Positions 5,053 to 5,536 of a DNA stretch of 5,536 bases are shown here, piece by piece (within the stretch, counting starts at the first letter, position 1; each line of letters begins with the position of its first letter). Origin of the DNA: Candidatus Dojkabacteria bacterium (GTDB taxonomy: Bacteria > Patescibacteriota > Dojkabacteria > SC72); the NCBI GenBank assembly GCA_012800885.1, contig JAAZIL010000002.1:1-5536 (forward strand), given 5' to 3'. The position numbers and the translations under genes were made by a program. The notes under the pieces were generated by a model that worked only from the letters and a program-made list of their open reading frames with translations, had not been told where the DNA came from and ran no database searches.

Positions 5053-5081
5053 TTGCATGAAATAATTCTTTCAGTTAATAT
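5053..5081 (+). promoter_or_regulatory. Promoter candidate for the ClpP-like gene
   Basis: TTGCAT (5053-5058) and TAATAT (5076-5081) are 17 bp apart, each matching four of six consensus bases. Transcription would begin near 5088. A minimal GGA (5100-5102) lies eight bases before the ATG and is the only Shine-Dalgarno-like signal. GATAAT (5101-5106) is a good -10 hexamer but lies too close to the ATG to use this start. Confidence 0.3.
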
Positions 5082-5110
5082 ATTAGTAATTAAATTCTTG
5101 GATAATTGTG

Positions 5111-5536
5111 ATGAATGAAGAACATGAGCGATTGAGAGCTGAAGCTACAAAAATCATAAAGGATACTCAAGAAATTCCCAAAGGTTATTATCATAGATCA
5201 GATGGACTTGTTGCCCCAGAAAGATTAAAGAACCCAGAACCTGAAATTACTATATGTGGTCGTGTGGATGAGGAAATGTTCAAAGATACAAGTAAAAGTT
5301 TACAAAAAATTGTAGAAAGAAATAGTGTAATAAGTGGACTTCGTGTTAATTTTTCTTCTTTTGGTGGAGGGGTTACTCCTGGTTTTGGAGTACATGATTT
5401 ATTGACTGTTTTTGGAAGGGAACATAATGCTCCTGTTACAGTAACAGGATATGGACCAATTATGTCTATGGGGGCATTAATAATACAAGCAGGGGATATT
5501 CGTAGAATGCCAAAGAATTCAAGAATGTTATTACAT
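5111..5536 (+). CDS. ClpP-like serine peptidase (S14 family; truncated by window end)
   Basis: The 142 visible codons encode the N-terminal two thirds of a ClpP/crotonase-fold peptidase. ITICGRVDEEMF (46-57) matches the ClpP strand and helix start (IIFLG..IDDE). VNFSSFGGGVTPGFGVHD (79-96) matches the INSPGGSVTAG..IYD region, with GGGV forming the oxyanion hole. GYGPIMSMGALIIQAG (113-128) carries the nucleophile Ser119 in SMGA. PKNSRMLLH (134-142) ends with His142, the predicted catalytic histidine; the distance from Ser is 23 residues against 25 in E. coli ClpP. The third catalytic residue (Asp) lies beyond the window. The N-terminal 45 residues are charged and do not resemble the ClpP propeptide or axial-loop segment that engages ClpX/ClpA. 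An atypical ClpP-like peptidase is therefore as likely as the housekeeping subunit, and no symbol is given. The ATG at 5111 is chosen because an in-frame stop lies at 5087-5089; a GTG at 5108 is possible. Confidence 0.85.
   Translation, partial: MNEEHERLRAEATKIIKDTQEIPKGYYHRSDGLVAPERLKNPEPEITICGRVDEEMFKDTSKSLQKIVERNSVISGLRVNFSSFGGGVTPGFGVHDLLTVFGREHNAPVTVTGYGPIMSMGALIIQAGDIRRMPKNSRMLLH

Larger units (their letters stand above)
4820..5110. other. Divergent intergenic spacer rich in inverted repeats
   Basis: This spacer separates the methyltransferase from the divergent ClpP-like gene. Its ends carry the two promoters. The middle is structured, with a terminator-like hairpin (4890-4914), a 9-base odd palindrome ACACAGTGT (4957-4965), and a long-range stem (4969-5029). 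The stretch from about 4966 to 5056 is visibly richer in G and C (about 43% by hand count) than the rest of the spacer. No tRNA, rRNA or named riboswitch is recognised. Confidence 0.55.

Noticed and set aside
4992..5060. Plus-strand micro-ORF of 22 codons upstream of the ClpP-like gene
   Set aside because: No ribosome site, and it lies inside the inverted-repeat region, which explains its composition equally well. A leader peptide cannot be supported.
1..5536. Alternative genetic code (TGA read as Gly or Trp), as in some candidate phyla
   Set aside because: None of the seven coding frames contains an in-frame TGA. TGA is absent among five stops, but that sample is too small to mean anything.
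1..5536. CRISPR arrays, insertion sequences or attachment sites
   Set aside because: No regularly spaced direct repeats, no transposase or integrase frame and no tRNA with a flanking duplication are visible on either strand.

Overview
The window is AT-rich and looks bacterial. A MraY-type peptidoglycan lipid-carrier transferase, a ClpP-type serine peptidase and TGnTATAAT-like extended -10 boxes argue against an archaeal or eukaryotic source. The divergent MraY, the near absence of Shine-Dalgarno sites, the signal-anchored beta-sandwich protein with a charged tail, and the small stand-alone enzymes would suit a Patescibacteria/CPR-like genome. That placement is inference only. The standard code fits: every reading frame used is free of in-frame TGA, and the five complete genes end in TAG or TAA.

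Layout. Positions 1-500 (minus) hold the N-terminal part of a MraY-family transferase, cut by the window start. A 291-bp gene-free spacer separates it from a divergent two-gene unit (plus). The first gene of the unit (792-1949) encodes a secreted, C-terminally anchored protein with PPC-like beta domains. The second (1950-3008) encodes an unrecognised soluble 352-residue protein that starts on the base after the first gene's stop codon. It meets a five-helix membrane protein (3005-3499, minus) tail to tail, and the two stop regions overlap by 4 bp. Next on the minus strand are a small nucleoside 2-deoxyribosyltransferase-like protein (3664-4053) and a class I SAM-dependent methyltransferase (4214-4819), each apparently with its own promoter. 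A second 291-bp spacer (4820-5110) is rich in inverted repeats, including a 13-position long-range stem. It precedes a ClpP-like serine peptidase (5111 onward, plus), cut by the window end exactly at its predicted catalytic His.

How the parts may work together. Only 792-1949 and 1950-3008 are clearly linked, by direct stop-start adjacency; a membrane-anchored sensor or scaffold with a cytosolic partner is a reasonable but unproven reading. The other genes look like independent transcription units. The methyltransferase and mraY genes have extended -10 boxes 6-7 bp from the ATG, and the five-helix protein has a -10-like hexamer 9 bp away. This implies leaderless or nearly leaderless mRNAs. No CRISPR array, tRNA, rRNA, insertion sequence or recognised defence system is visible.
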